Shown here: positions 8,240-15,768 of the stretch, piece by piece
How positions within the stretch are numbered: position 1 is the first letter of the stretch
Layout: each line of letters starts with the position of its first letter
NCBI GenBank assembly: GCA_944389275.1
Contig: CALXLT010000036.1
Span: 1 to 52,191, forward strand
Length of the DNA: 52,191 nt
From: an uncultured Spirochaetaceae bacterium
Lineage (GTDB): Bacteria; Spirochaetota; Spirochaetia; Sphaerochaetales; Sphaerochaetaceae
Reading direction: 5' to 3'
Notes under the pieces: model-generated
Told to the model about the DNA's origin: nothing
What the model saw: the letters and a program-made list of their open reading frames with translations, nothing else
Database searches by the model: none
Translations under genes and position numbers: made by a program

Positions 8240-8512
8240 TCAAGCGAATGAAATGACCAGTTTCTTTCCCAGCCCCTGTGCCAGCTTATTCAGGGTGGAA
8301 AGGGAAGGATTGCCATTGCCGTTCTCAATTCGGCTGATGTTGGACTGCTGAATACCAGTCCGCTCTGCAAGCTCCTTCTGTGTTAGACCAGCTTCCCGTC
8401 TTGCCCTGATCATTTCCCTTACGAGCTGGAATTCCGGTTCAAGTGCATCATACTCTCTCTTCACTTCCGGATCCTTCATCATTTCGTTGAAAAAAGCATC
8501 ATAGCTGCTCAT
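8240..8512 (-). CDS. Xre-family antitoxin (HigA-like)
   Basis: A 90-residue protein with a C-terminal helix-turn-helix of the Xre type: LTQKELAERTGIQQSNISRIENG and NPSLSTLNKLAQGLGKKL (about 43-85). The N-terminal 40 residues (MKDPEVKREYDALEPEF) are those of HigA2-type antitoxins that sit behind phage Gp49-like toxins. Its ATG overlaps the toxin stop by 4 nt, the toxin-first order typical of higBA. It would bind and neutralise the toxin and repress the operon. The toxin partner is frameshifted here, so the antitoxin may survive as a lone regulator. Confidence 0.85.
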   Translation of the reverse strand: MSSYDAFFNEMMKDPEVKREYDALEPEFQLVREMIRARREAGLTQKELAERTGIQQSNISRIENGNGNPSLSTLNKLAQGLGKKLVISFA

Positions 8513-8861
8513 GTCGTCTTCTTCCTCCTTCTTGAATAATCTGATCTAAATCGGATTGCTGTCTCAATCTCCTTTCTCGGCGTTTTCTGAGTTTTCTTTA
8601 CAAAGCCATTTGTGAAAACCACTCTTTGCCCTTCAAAGAAGAAATACAGCACACGAGACGAGTCATTCCCGACAATCACCCTGACTTCGAATATCCCATC
8701 TTCCAGAAAACGGTAATAGGGCATTCTTACTTCTGGGCCATTCTCCTTTAGGAGATAGCAATCTGGAGGAATTTCGCTTTCGCTTTTGAAGACATCGTCC
8801 TGATAAAATCCGTAGCAGGTGATTTCCCGTTGGATGTCTCGTAGAATTCCAGAGAATACAT
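8509..8861 (-). pseudogene. HigB/RelE-like toxin gene broken by a frameshift
   Basis: From the ATG at 8861, with GGAGGT 9-10 nt upstream, translation gives MYSLEFYETSNGKSP and continues to a TAA at 8750-8748 (37 residues). The rest of the family pattern resumes in another frame from about 8757 to 8509: LLKENGPEVRMPYYRFLEDG, then FEVRV, VLYFFFEGQ and GFVKKTQKTP. Joined, the two parts make a complete Gp49-like/HigB toxin of about 117 residues, a ribosome-dependent mRNA endonuclease in characterised members. The shift is equivalent to one missing base near 8750, next to the short inverted repeat CTCCTTTAGGAG region. It is either a genuine inactivation or a sequencing error; no classic slippery heptamer is visible. 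Confidence 0.75.
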
Positions 8862-9120
8862 CTGCAATTGACCTCCATTACAAAATATATAATAAAAAGC
8901 ATATTTGTCTAGTATTTTCATGAATTTGCCGTATATCAGCTATCATCATGTGGCATTCTTGTACAATGAGAACGGTACATATAATGTGGAGGTGGGGTAA
9001 TCTTGTTGATTTCCATGATACGGATTGGTTCAAGGAAGTGGAGCCGGAGCTTATTCTCTATCGAATCCTTCTCCCAATGCCTGCAGTCTACTCAATGTAT
9101 GTGATATTCTCATCACATTG
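8862..9120. other. AT-rich spacer with possible gene remnant
   Basis: It holds the AT-rich upstream region of the toxin-antitoxin pair. On the plus strand a 26-codon frame (8920-9000, ending NENGTYNVEVG) continues, if one base is skipped, into a second open stretch (9002-9136, NLVDFHDTDWFKEVEPEL). This looks like a decayed gene fragment, but I recognise no family and no start site is convincing. Confidence 0.3.
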
Positions 9121-10398
9121 TCAATTGTCAGTGTAGCTGATTTGCAAGCTTGCTTTCCTCTCCAGATCTGCCAAAGCGGAGAAGAATGCAAGCTTCTCAT
9201 CATCGATCTTGATTCCTAGAATATCCGCAAGCTCATCCCTCTCGATACCGGCTTGCTCAAGGCTAGGTATGAAAGAGGCGAGGTCCCTATAGCGGTCCGC
9301 GGTTCCCGCTCTCTGGAGATTGACAAGTCCTGAAAGCCCATTGCCGTTTGCAAGTATGGAGCCAAGCCGCAGCGAGCCATGGGAGAATACAGGCTCTTCC
9401 TTGATTCTCTGTCTCTCAAGCTCTTTCAGCTTATTCCAGTCCTCATAGCCAAGCTTGCTTCGCCTTAGCTTGCTTATCGTGCTGGAAATGCTTTCATCGC
9501 ATGGACAGCCGGAGGTATCCAAGGACCAAAGCCTTTTGAGAATATAGGCAGATGTATTGAGAATCTTATTCCGTGCTGAGAATGAAAGAGGCTTCCCTTT
9601 CTGCTTTGAAAGAATCAGGTAGTCTTCATCATCGTATATGATTTCGGGAAGCGGGAGCCTGCTGCCAAGCCATCTGATGATATCCTTCTCATTGCCATAG
9701 CCTTTGTGAAGCGAAAGGTGAGGAAAGTCCCTGTTCTCTTTCAGAAGATCCGGGCGGAGGCGTATCGTATCCTTTATGGCTTCCGTCTCATTGAAAAGCG
9801 CAATTCTCTCCTTGTCTCCGCGGAGGAGGATGTCCGGAACGCTCTTTCCCTCGAATGTGGCGGGGTGGGTGTACTGTGGATGCTCCAGGATCCCATCCTC
9901 AAAGCTTTCCTCCTTAGGCGATGGTTCCCTGAGCGCTCCATCAAGGAGCCTGATTACTGCCTCAGCTACGGTTATAGCTGCTGTCTCGCCTCCTGTGAGG
10001 ATATAGTCACCGATTGATATCTCATCATCCACGTAGCTTCGGAATCTCTCGTCAACTCCCTCGTAGTGGCCGGCGATGAGTATGATGTGCTCCTCACCTG
10101 CAAGCTCATGGGCCATCTTCTGCGAGAATCGCTTTCCCTTCGGGCCAAGCAGTATGGTCCTGGACGAGGGGGACTTGACGGATGCGAGGGCCGCGGAGAG
10201 CGTGTCTGTTCGCAGAAGCAAGCCCGCGCCTCCTCCATACGGGGAGTCGTCTATCGCCCGAAAGCAGCCATCTGCATGCTCCTTTATATCCACGATGCCG
10301 ATATCCATAAGGCCATACTTCACAGCCCTTCGGATCACAGGGTAGGAGAGGAAGCTGGAGAAGGATTCCGGGAAGATCGTGAGGAACGTTATTCGCAT
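9121..10398 (-). CDS. trmD: tRNA (guanine37-N1)-methyltransferase fused to a degenerate APH-like kinase domain
   Basis: Residues 1-235 are a complete TrmD, the SPOUT methyltransferase that makes m1G37 in tRNA. MRITFLTIFPE, SPYGGGAG (52-59), GHYEGVDER (110-118), IGDYILTGGE (129-138) and EDGILEHPQYT (167-177, catalytic D168) are all present. TrmD normally ends near 245; here 185 more residues follow. Residues 242-415 read as the later part of an APH(3')-type phosphotransferase: LPLPEIIYDDEDYLILSK, LKRLWSLD, then FSHGSLRLGS, SGLVNLQRAG and TADRYRDLA. The three catalytic positions are lost (HGD is HGS at 342, the metal Asn is S347, the metal Asp is N360), and the ATP-binding N-lobe is missing. 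The tail is probably a non-catalytic scaffold. csoR lies 38 nt upstream in the same orientation. Confidence 0.9.
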   Translation of the reverse strand: MRITFLTIFPESFSSFLSYPVIRRAVKYGLMDIGIVDIKEHADGCFRAIDDSPYGGGAGLLLRTDTLSAALASVKSPSSRTILLGPKGKRFSQKMAHELAGEEHIILIAGHYEGVDERFRSYVDDEISIGDYILTGGETAAITVAEAVIRLLDGALREPSPKEESFEDGILEHPQYTHPATFEGKSVPDILLRGDKERIALFNETEAIKDTIRLRPDLLKENRDFPHLSLHKGYGNEKDIIRWLGSRLPLPEIIYDDEDYLILSKQKGKPLSFSARNKILNTSAYILKRLWSLDTSGCPCDESISSTISKLRRSKLGYEDWNKLKELERQRIKEEPVFSHGSLRLGSILANGNGLSGLVNLQRAGTADRYRDLASFIPSLEQAGIERDELADILGIKIDDEKLAFFSALADLERKASLQISYTDN

Positions 10399-10436
10399 AC
10401 CATTGATTCTACCCGAAATCCCTCGATTCTGCAGGC

Positions 10437-10703
10437 TCAGAGCTCTGCCATCTTCTCCAGCACCGAGAGCGCTTCCTCCAGCTTAGGTATCTCCTTGTCT
10501 GATTCCAGCGCCTCGCGCACGCAGCTTCTGATATGAGCTTGGAGGATCTCCCTGTTCACGTTCTTCAGCAGAGACAAGGTGCTCATCAGCTGTGTGGAGA
10601 TATCCACGCAGTATCTGTCCTCCTCGATCATGCGCATGATGCCGTCAAGCTGGCCCCGGGCTATCTTGAGCTTCCGGAGCGTACTGTCCTTATCAGCCTT
10701 CAA
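10437..10703 (-). CDS. csoR: CsoR-family copper-sensing repressor
   Basis: An 88-residue all-helical repressor of the CsoR/DUF156 family. The Cu(I) triad is in place at C32, H57 and C61 (YCVDISTQL and HIRSC), and the N-terminal LRKLKIARGQLDGIMRMIE helix is typical. Cu(I) binding releases CsoR from its operator. The start codon lies 11 nt inside the end of copA, so the two are one operon. A palindrome of CsoR-operator type (13299-13315) sits in the promoter ahead of copA, consistent with autoregulation. Confidence 0.9.
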   Translation of the reverse strand: MKADKDSTLRKLKIARGQLDGIMRMIEEDRYCVDISTQLMSTLSLLKNVNREILQAHIRSCVREALESDKEIPKLEEALSVLEKMAEL

Positions 10704-10905
10704 TGCCAGTCACCTCATAGCCTGCGTCGACGATCGCCTTCTTCATCTCCTCCGCGCTTGTCTCTGCCGTGCACGTGACGGTCGCCTTCTTATCCTCAAG
10801 GGATACGTCGACGCTCTCGACGCCGCTTACCTTCTCCAGTGCCTCCCTAACGTGCTTCACGCAGTGCTGGCACATCATTCCCTCAACATTGATTGTCCTT
10901 GTCAT
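10693..10905 (-). CDS. copZ: Possible nested CopZ copper chaperone (internal start in copA)
   Basis: An in-frame ATG (complement of 10903-10905) begins a 70-residue HMA protein, MTRTINVEGMMCQHCVKHV onward, the normal length for CopZ. A strong Shine-Dalgarno AAAGGAG (complement of 10914-10920) lies 8 nt before it, which would be needless inside a coding region. The likely history is a copA-copZ operon whose intervening stop was lost, leaving both a fused and a free form. Free CopZ would carry Cu(I) to CopA and CsoR. Expression from the internal site is inferred, not shown. Confidence 0.55.
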   Translation of the reverse strand: MTRTINVEGMMCQHCVKHVREALEKVSGVESVDVSLEDKKATVTCTAETSAEEMKKAIVDAGYEVTGIEG

Positions 10906-13281
10906 GGCTTTATCTCCTTTCCGTGCCTCAGCATTGCTGAATGGCATTCCGGTTATATTGATTCCCTCATTGTTCCCAGCTTCCTCGGCGCTGTTCTCCA
11001 CCAGGATCTCCTTGGGCCTGAAGAAGCGCAGGCGCAGCGCGTTCGACACGACGAACACGGAGCTGAAGCTCATGGCGAAGGCGCCGATCATCGGGTTGAG
11101 CTTGATGCCGAAAGCGGGGTAGAGGACACCTGCCGCTATAGGTATGCAGATCGCATTGTAGAAAAGGGCCCAGAAGAGGTTCTCCTTGATGTTCTTTATC
11201 GTGGCCTTCCCAAGCTGTATGGCCGCGGGCACATCCATCAGGTCGCTATGCATGAGCACGAGATCCGCGGATTCTATCGCGATATCCGTGCCGGCGCCGA
11301 TTGCGATGCCTACGTCCGCGCGTGCCAGCGCAGGGGCGTCGTTGATGCCATCTCCGACTACCGCTACCTTCGTGCCGTTCTCCTGCAGCTTCCTCACTTC
11401 CTTCTCCTTGTCCTCCGGAAGCACCTCCGCAACGACCTCGTCCACGTCGACCTGCTTCTGTATCGCCTTGGCCGTGCGCTTGTTGTCCCCTGTGAGCATC
11501 ACAGTCCTTATGCCCATGGCCTTCAGGCTCTCTATCGCGGCGCGGCTTGTCGGCTTCACGACATCGGAGAGTGTTATCATGCCGATGATGCGTCCTCCGT
11601 ATAGGAAGAAGAGGGGAGTCTTGCCCTCTTCCGCGGCCTTCTCCTCCGCTTTCCTTTCCTCTTCGCCGTAAAGGCCGTATTTCTCAAGCAGCTTCCTGTT
11701 GCCGCCCTCAGCTTCGACGCCGTCGATGATGCCCGATACCCCCATTCCCGGGAATTGCCGGAATGATTTGGCCTCCGCTGGCTTTATGCCCATCCTCTCC
11801 GCTTCCTTGACGATTGACTGGGCCAGAGGATGTTCTGAATAGCGCTCAAGCGAGGACGCGATCTGCATGAAGCAGTCCAGGCCGAAGTCCTCCGCGTAGA
11901 GGATATCGCGGACCTCAGGCTCGCCCTTGGTTATGGTTCCGGTCTTGTCAAGGATGACGGTCTTGATGGAATGAAGTGTCTCCAGTGATTCAGCGTCCTT
12001 TATCAGCACTCCGTTCGTGGCGCCTCTGCCGGTGCCCACCATTATCGCGGTGGGGGTGGCAAGCCCAAGCGCGCATGGGCATGAGATGACAAGCACCGAT
12101 ATCCCTATCGAGAGAGCGAACTCCACGCTCTCGCCTGCTATGAGCCAGGCCATGGAGGATATGATTGCTATCGCTATGACGATAGGTACGAAGACGCCGC
12201 TGACCTTGTCCGCCAGCTTCGCGATAGGGGCCTTCGAGGATGTCGCTTCGTCCACAAGCCTTATTATCCCGGAAAGCGCTGTCTCATCCCCTGTCTTCCT
12301 GACTTCCATCGTCATGTAGCCGGAGCTGAGCACGGTGCCTCCGATCACGGCGTCTCCCTCATTCTTCTCGACAGGGATGGATTCGCCTGTTATCGCGGCT
12401 TCATCAACGCTCGCGCTGCCGCTTATCACGACGCCATCGGCAGGGATGGACTCTCCGGACATCACGATCGCGATATCTCCCTTCACGAGATCATCTATCC
12501 CTATTGTCTTTTCCTTTCCGTCCCGGAGGACACGCGCTGTCTTGGGCGCGAGGTCCATAAGCTTCATTATCGCCTCCGATGTCCTTCCCTTGGCCCTGGC
12601 CTCGAAGTACTTCCCGAGGGATATGAGGGTGAGGATCATGGCCGCGGACTCGAAATAGAGATCCATCGCGAAAGCGCCGGCTGTGTCCATGTCGCCGCTT
12701 CCGAGGGCGTACGCGATCTTGTACATGGCATATATCCCGTACACCGCCGCGGCGCTTGAGCCAAGGGCGATGAGCGTGTCCATGTTCGGGGAGCGGTGGA
12801 AAAGCGCCCTGAAGCCGTTCCTGAAGAAGCGGAAGTTGATCGCTATCACCGGGATCGTCAGCAAGAAGAGCGTGAGCGCGAATACCATCGAGCCAGACGG
12901 GCCATGGAAGAAGGATGGAAGGGGCCATCCCATCATATGCCCCATCGAGATATAGAAGACGGGAATGGTGAAGGCTATGGACGAGATGAGGCGCTTACGC
13001 ATCGTCTCATACTCCTTGTTCCGCTTCTCATCCTCGTTCTTCCTCTCAGGAGCCTTGCTCTTGCTTTCTGTCTTGCATGACGCCCCGTATCCGGCTTTCT
13101 CGACCGATTCGATTATCCTCTTCTCATCGGTCGCGCCCTCATCGAATTCGACGGTCATGCTGTTCTTCAGGAGGTTCACGGAGACATCCTTCACCCCATC
13201 GGTGCCGCGCACGGCCTTGTCCACGCGAGCTGAGCATGCCGCGCAGCTCATTCCTGTTATATCAAAGGATTCCTTCTTCAT
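10693..13281 (-). CDS. copA: Copper-exporting P1B-type ATPase with C-terminal CopZ domain
   Basis: An 862-residue Cu(I)-exporting ATPase of the inner membrane. In order: an N-terminal HMA domain with GMSCAAC (C13, C16), membrane helices from about residue 99, the actuator TGES (298-301), CPC (401-403) in the transport helix, DKTGT (phosphorylated D445), SEHPL, GDGIND in the P-domain, and the last helix pair. After about residue 745 comes a linker and a second HMA domain with GMMCQHC (C804, C807) at the extreme C-terminus, an unusual place. This tail is a full-length CopZ chaperone sequence. An internal start (10905) with its own Shine-Dalgarno could also release it free. It heads the operon with csoR and uses the promoter at 13294-13326. 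Confidence 0.93.
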   Translation of the reverse strand: MKKESFDITGMSCAACSARVDKAVRGTDGVKDVSVNLLKNSMTVEFDEGATDEKRIIESVEKAGYGASCKTESKSKAPERKNEDEKRNKEYETMRKRLISSIAFTIPVFYISMGHMMGWPLPSFFHGPSGSMVFALTLFLLTIPVIAINFRFFRNGFRALFHRSPNMDTLIALGSSAAAVYGIYAMYKIAYALGSGDMDTAGAFAMDLYFESAAMILTLISLGKYFEARAKGRTSEAIMKLMDLAPKTARVLRDGKEKTIGIDDLVKGDIAIVMSGESIPADGVVISGSASVDEAAITGESIPVEKNEGDAVIGGTVLSSGYMTMEVRKTGDETALSGIIRLVDEATSSKAPIAKLADKVSGVFVPIVIAIAIISSMAWLIAGESVEFALSIGISVLVISCPCALGLATPTAIMVGTGRGATNGVLIKDAESLETLHSIKTVILDKTGTITKGEPEVRDILYAEDFGLDCFMQIASSLERYSEHPLAQSIVKEAERMGIKPAEAKSFRQFPGMGVSGIIDGVEAEGGNRKLLEKYGLYGEEERKAEEKAAEEGKTPLFFLYGGRIIGMITLSDVVKPTSRAAIESLKAMGIRTVMLTGDNKRTAKAIQKQVDVDEVVAEVLPEDKEKEVRKLQENGTKVAVVGDGINDAPALARADVGIAIGAGTDIAIESADLVLMHSDLMDVPAAIQLGKATIKNIKENLFWALFYNAICIPIAAGVLYPAFGIKLNPMIGAFAMSFSSVFVVSNALRLRFFRPKEILVENSAEEAGNNEGINITGMPFSNAEARKGDKAMTRTINVEGMMCQHCVKHVREALEKVSGVESVDVSLEDKKATVTCTAETSAEEMKKAIVDAGYEVTGIEG

Positions 13282-13293
13282 ATCTACGTCCTA

Positions 13294-13326
13294 ATACTAC
13301 ACCCCCGTGGGGTGTTCTATGGATAA
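13294..13326 (-). promoter_or_regulatory. copA-csoR promoter
   Basis: On the minus strand a TAGTAT -10 box (complement of 13294-13299) lies 12 nt before the copA ATG, with a weak AGGACG ribosome site between. A TTATCC-like -35 (complement of 13321-13326) is 21 bp away, so the spacing is long. The palindromic operator lies between the two boxes. Confidence 0.45.
13299..13315. promoter_or_regulatory. Probable CsoR operator
   Basis: A perfect 7-bp inverted repeat, ACACCCC-CGT-GGGGTGT, sits inside the promoter of the copA operon. G/C-run palindromes of this form are the usual CsoR-box type, and a csoR gene closes the operon. Confidence 0.65.
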
Positions 13327-13413
13327 TCTAATCCTTTCAGCCGTGTTATGCAATAGGTAGCGGCAGCTAACTGACTGTGGCCTTGATGCGCCTTATGGGA
13401 TATCATCGATATC

Positions 13414-14556
13414 ATGGGGTTAGATAGAAAGACAGATGAATATATCGAGAGCCATCACGGAGAGGCCATCGAGCTGCTGAAGGAGCTTGCGGTGATACCA
13501 TCTCCCTCGGGCCATGAGGAGAGAAGGGCTGAGTTCTGCAGAGCCTGGCTTGAACGCCATGGGTGCGGGAATGTCTATATCGATGAGGCGCTGAATGTCA
13601 TCTATCCTATAGGATGCTCAGATGACGGCCCTGTCACTGTCTTCATGGCCCATAGCGATGTCGTGTTCCCTGACATGGAGGAGCTTCCGCTTCGGGAGGA
13701 GGGGGATAGGCTGTACTGCCCGGGCATTGGTGATGACACGGCGAACTCGGTCGTGTTGCTCATGGCCGCAAGGTATATAGCGGAGAATCATCTTGTTCCG
13801 AAGGATCATGGCGTGCTTCTCGTGATCAACTCAGGAGAGGAGGGCCTTGGCAACCTCAAGGGCTCCAGGAAGATCGTCGCCGATTACGGCGGCAGGATAA
13901 GGCGCTTCTATTCCTTCGATGGATACGCGTGCAACGCGGTTGACAAGGCGATAGGCTCGAGAAGGTACCGCATAACGCTCCGCACTGAAGGAGGCCACTC
14001 CTATTTCGATTTCGGCCGCGTGAGCGCGATACATCAGATGGCCTCACTTATATGCGATCTCTACTCAGCCGAGCTTCCGAAGGAGGGGAGGACCACGTAC
14101 AATGCCGGTGTCATATCCGGCGGGACATCGGTCAATACGATCGCCCAGGAGTGCACCATGCTTTACGAGATCCGCTCGGACAGGAAGGAGAACATCGAGG
14201 AGATGGAGAGGCATCTTCATGGCCTCATTGCCTCCCTGCGGGAGAAGTGCGCCTCTGTGGATATCTCGGTAATAGGCGAGAGGCCTTGCGCATCCGGTGT
14301 TGATCCTGCCTTGCAGGCTGAGCTTAACGCCTCTGTCACGGATGCAGTGAGAAAGTACTTCGGACGCGATCCTGAGTTTGCCCCGGCCTCGATGGACACG
14401 AATATCCCGCTATCGATGGGGATCCCATCGATCGGGATCGGCTGCTATGAGGGCGGCGGCATGCACACGAGGGAGGAGTATGTGGAGAAAGATAGCCTCA
14501 TTCCTGGCATGAAGCTTGGTTTTGATCTTATCCTCAGCTGCTTCACACGCTCTTGA
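13414..14556 (+). CDS. M20-family metallopeptidase
   Basis: A 380-residue cytoplasmic amidohydrolase/peptidase of the M20 clan (ArgE/DapE/PepT/CPG2 group). Metal ligands and catalytic residues are visible: MAHSDVV (H80, D82), GIGDDTAN (D107 or D108), NSGEEGLGN (E142, E143), FDGYA (Asp) and a late GMHTREEY histidine. The dimerisation domain lies in between, with GGHS and YNAGVISGGTSVNTIA. It probably hydrolyses a peptide or N-acylated amino acid. A TATCAT box lies 7 nt before the ATG and there is no Shine-Dalgarno. A permease gene follows 48 nt downstream and may move the substrate. Confidence 0.82.
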   Translation: MGLDRKTDEYIESHHGEAIELLKELAVIPSPSGHEERRAEFCRAWLERHGCGNVYIDEALNVIYPIGCSDDGPVTVFMAHSDVVFPDMEELPLREEGDRLYCPGIGDDTANSVVLLMAARYIAENHLVPKDHGVLLVINSGEEGLGNLKGSRKIVADYGGRIRRFYSFDGYACNAVDKAIGSRRYRITLRTEGGHSYFDFGRVSAIHQMASLICDLYSAELPKEGRTTYNAGVISGGTSVNTIAQECTMLYEIRSDRKENIEEMERHLHGLIASLREKCASVDISVIGERPCASGVDPALQAELNASVTDAVRKYFGRDPEFAPASMDTNIPLSMGIPSIGIGCYEGGGMHTREEYVEKDSLIPGMKLGFDLILSCFTRS

Positions 14557-14604
14557 GAGAGCTTGGCTCTGGTAGTATCATCCTAACGGTTTTAGGAGGA
14601 CTAT

Positions 14605-15768
14605 ATGTCGCTTGGCAGCTTTCTTGGCGTTAGGGAGGAGAACAGGAGCCTCCTTTATAGGATCTATACGATATTCTTCGTCTCAGGCGCGATGACCACG
14701 GTCCTTGGCGCTGTGCTGCCCTCGCTGAGCAGCGAATACGGCCTCTCATATGGCGTAAGCGGCATGCTGCTCTCGGCCCATCAGATCGGCAACCTCTTCG
14801 CAGTCTTCATCGCAGGGATCCTCCCTTATGCCATAGGGCGCCGCTTGAGCACCGCGATCCTCACATCCGGGATCGTGCTTGGCCTGCTGCTGATGACGGT
14901 GACGGGAAATCCTTTTCTGCTCTTCATCGCGTTCGCGTTCACGGGCATAGGGCGTGGGACGCTTTCGAATATCACGAATGTCGTTGTCGGCGAGAGCGCG
15001 GAGAAGAAGACCGCGGGCCTGAATTTCCTCCACGCGTCGTTCGCTGTCGGCGCTTTCCTTGCCCCGTTCATCGTCATAGCCTCCGCCGGTCTTAGCTGGA
15101 GGACCGCTCCGATCGCGATAGCCCTGTCTATGCTTCTTGCGATAATAGCTGTCGCCATGCGCCTCAAGGGAGGAAAGAGCGTGAAGGTCAAGGGCGAGGG
15201 AGGGATCCCACGCACTGTGGGATTCTGGCTCAACACCTTCATCATGTTCTTCTATCTCTGCGCAGAAGGTTCCCTTACAGGCTGGCTTGTCACGTACTTC
15301 CAGGATGAGGGCATATTCCCAGCGGCCATAGCCACCGCCATGCAGTCATTTTTGTGGATCATGATACTCCTTGGCCGCCTGATGTGCGCGATTGTGTCGA
15401 CGAAGATGAACAAGAGCGTGCTCATCCTCATCCTCGGGCTCGCGATGACGGCATTCTTCATCCTCATGATAACGGTATCAAATCCCGTCGTGATATTCCT
15501 CGCCCTCCTTGGCGTCGGCTTCTCGATGAGCGGGATATACCCGACGACGCTCTCCTCGATGGACACGAGGTACAACAGCTCCACGATAGCAACCGGAACG
15601 TGCATAGGAACAGCGACGATAGGCGCTATTGCGATGCCGATCATCATCGGTCAGGTCGCGGAGCGCGCGGGACTTGCCGGAGGCATCGCCACGATTTCCA
15701 TAGCGCTTTTCGTGATGGTCGCCCTCATGATATTCAAGCTTGCGCGCTCCAGAAGGGGATTAATCTGA
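14605..15768 (+). CDS. Major facilitator superfamily permease
   Basis: A 387-residue inner-membrane transporter with about 12 hydrophobic helices in two halves, joined by a basic loop near residue 190 (RLKGGKSVKVKG). The first half carries a loop ending GRR after helix 2 (YAIGRRLS), the remnant of the MFS motif A. TAGGAGGA lies 6-7 nt before the ATG. It follows an M20 peptidase gene in the same direction, which hints at uptake of a peptide or acylated compound, but sequence alone does not define the substrate. Its stop directly abuts the stop of the convergent malQ. Confidence 0.8.
   Translation: MSLGSFLGVREENRSLLYRIYTIFFVSGAMTTVLGAVLPSLSSEYGLSYGVSGMLLSAHQIGNLFAVFIAGILPYAIGRRLSTAILTSGIVLGLLLMTVTGNPFLLFIAFAFTGIGRGTLSNITNVVVGESAEKKTAGLNFLHASFAVGAFLAPFIVIASAGLSWRTAPIAIALSMLLAIIAVAMRLKGGKSVKVKGEGGIPRTVGFWLNTFIMFFYLCAEGSLTGWLVTYFQDEGIFPAAIATAMQSFLWIMILLGRLMCAIVSTKMNKSVLILILGLAMTAFFILMITVSNPVVIFLALLGVGFSMSGIYPTTLSSMDTRYNSSTIATGTCIGTATIGAIAMPIIIGQVAERAGLAGGIATISIALFVMVALMIFKLARSRRGLI

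Noticed and set aside
10579..11604. 341-codon plus-strand open frame opposite copA
   Set aside because: It is antisense to a fully recognisable P1B ATPase, has no recognisable motifs and is rich in Arg, His and Leu as expected from the codon bias of the opposite strand.
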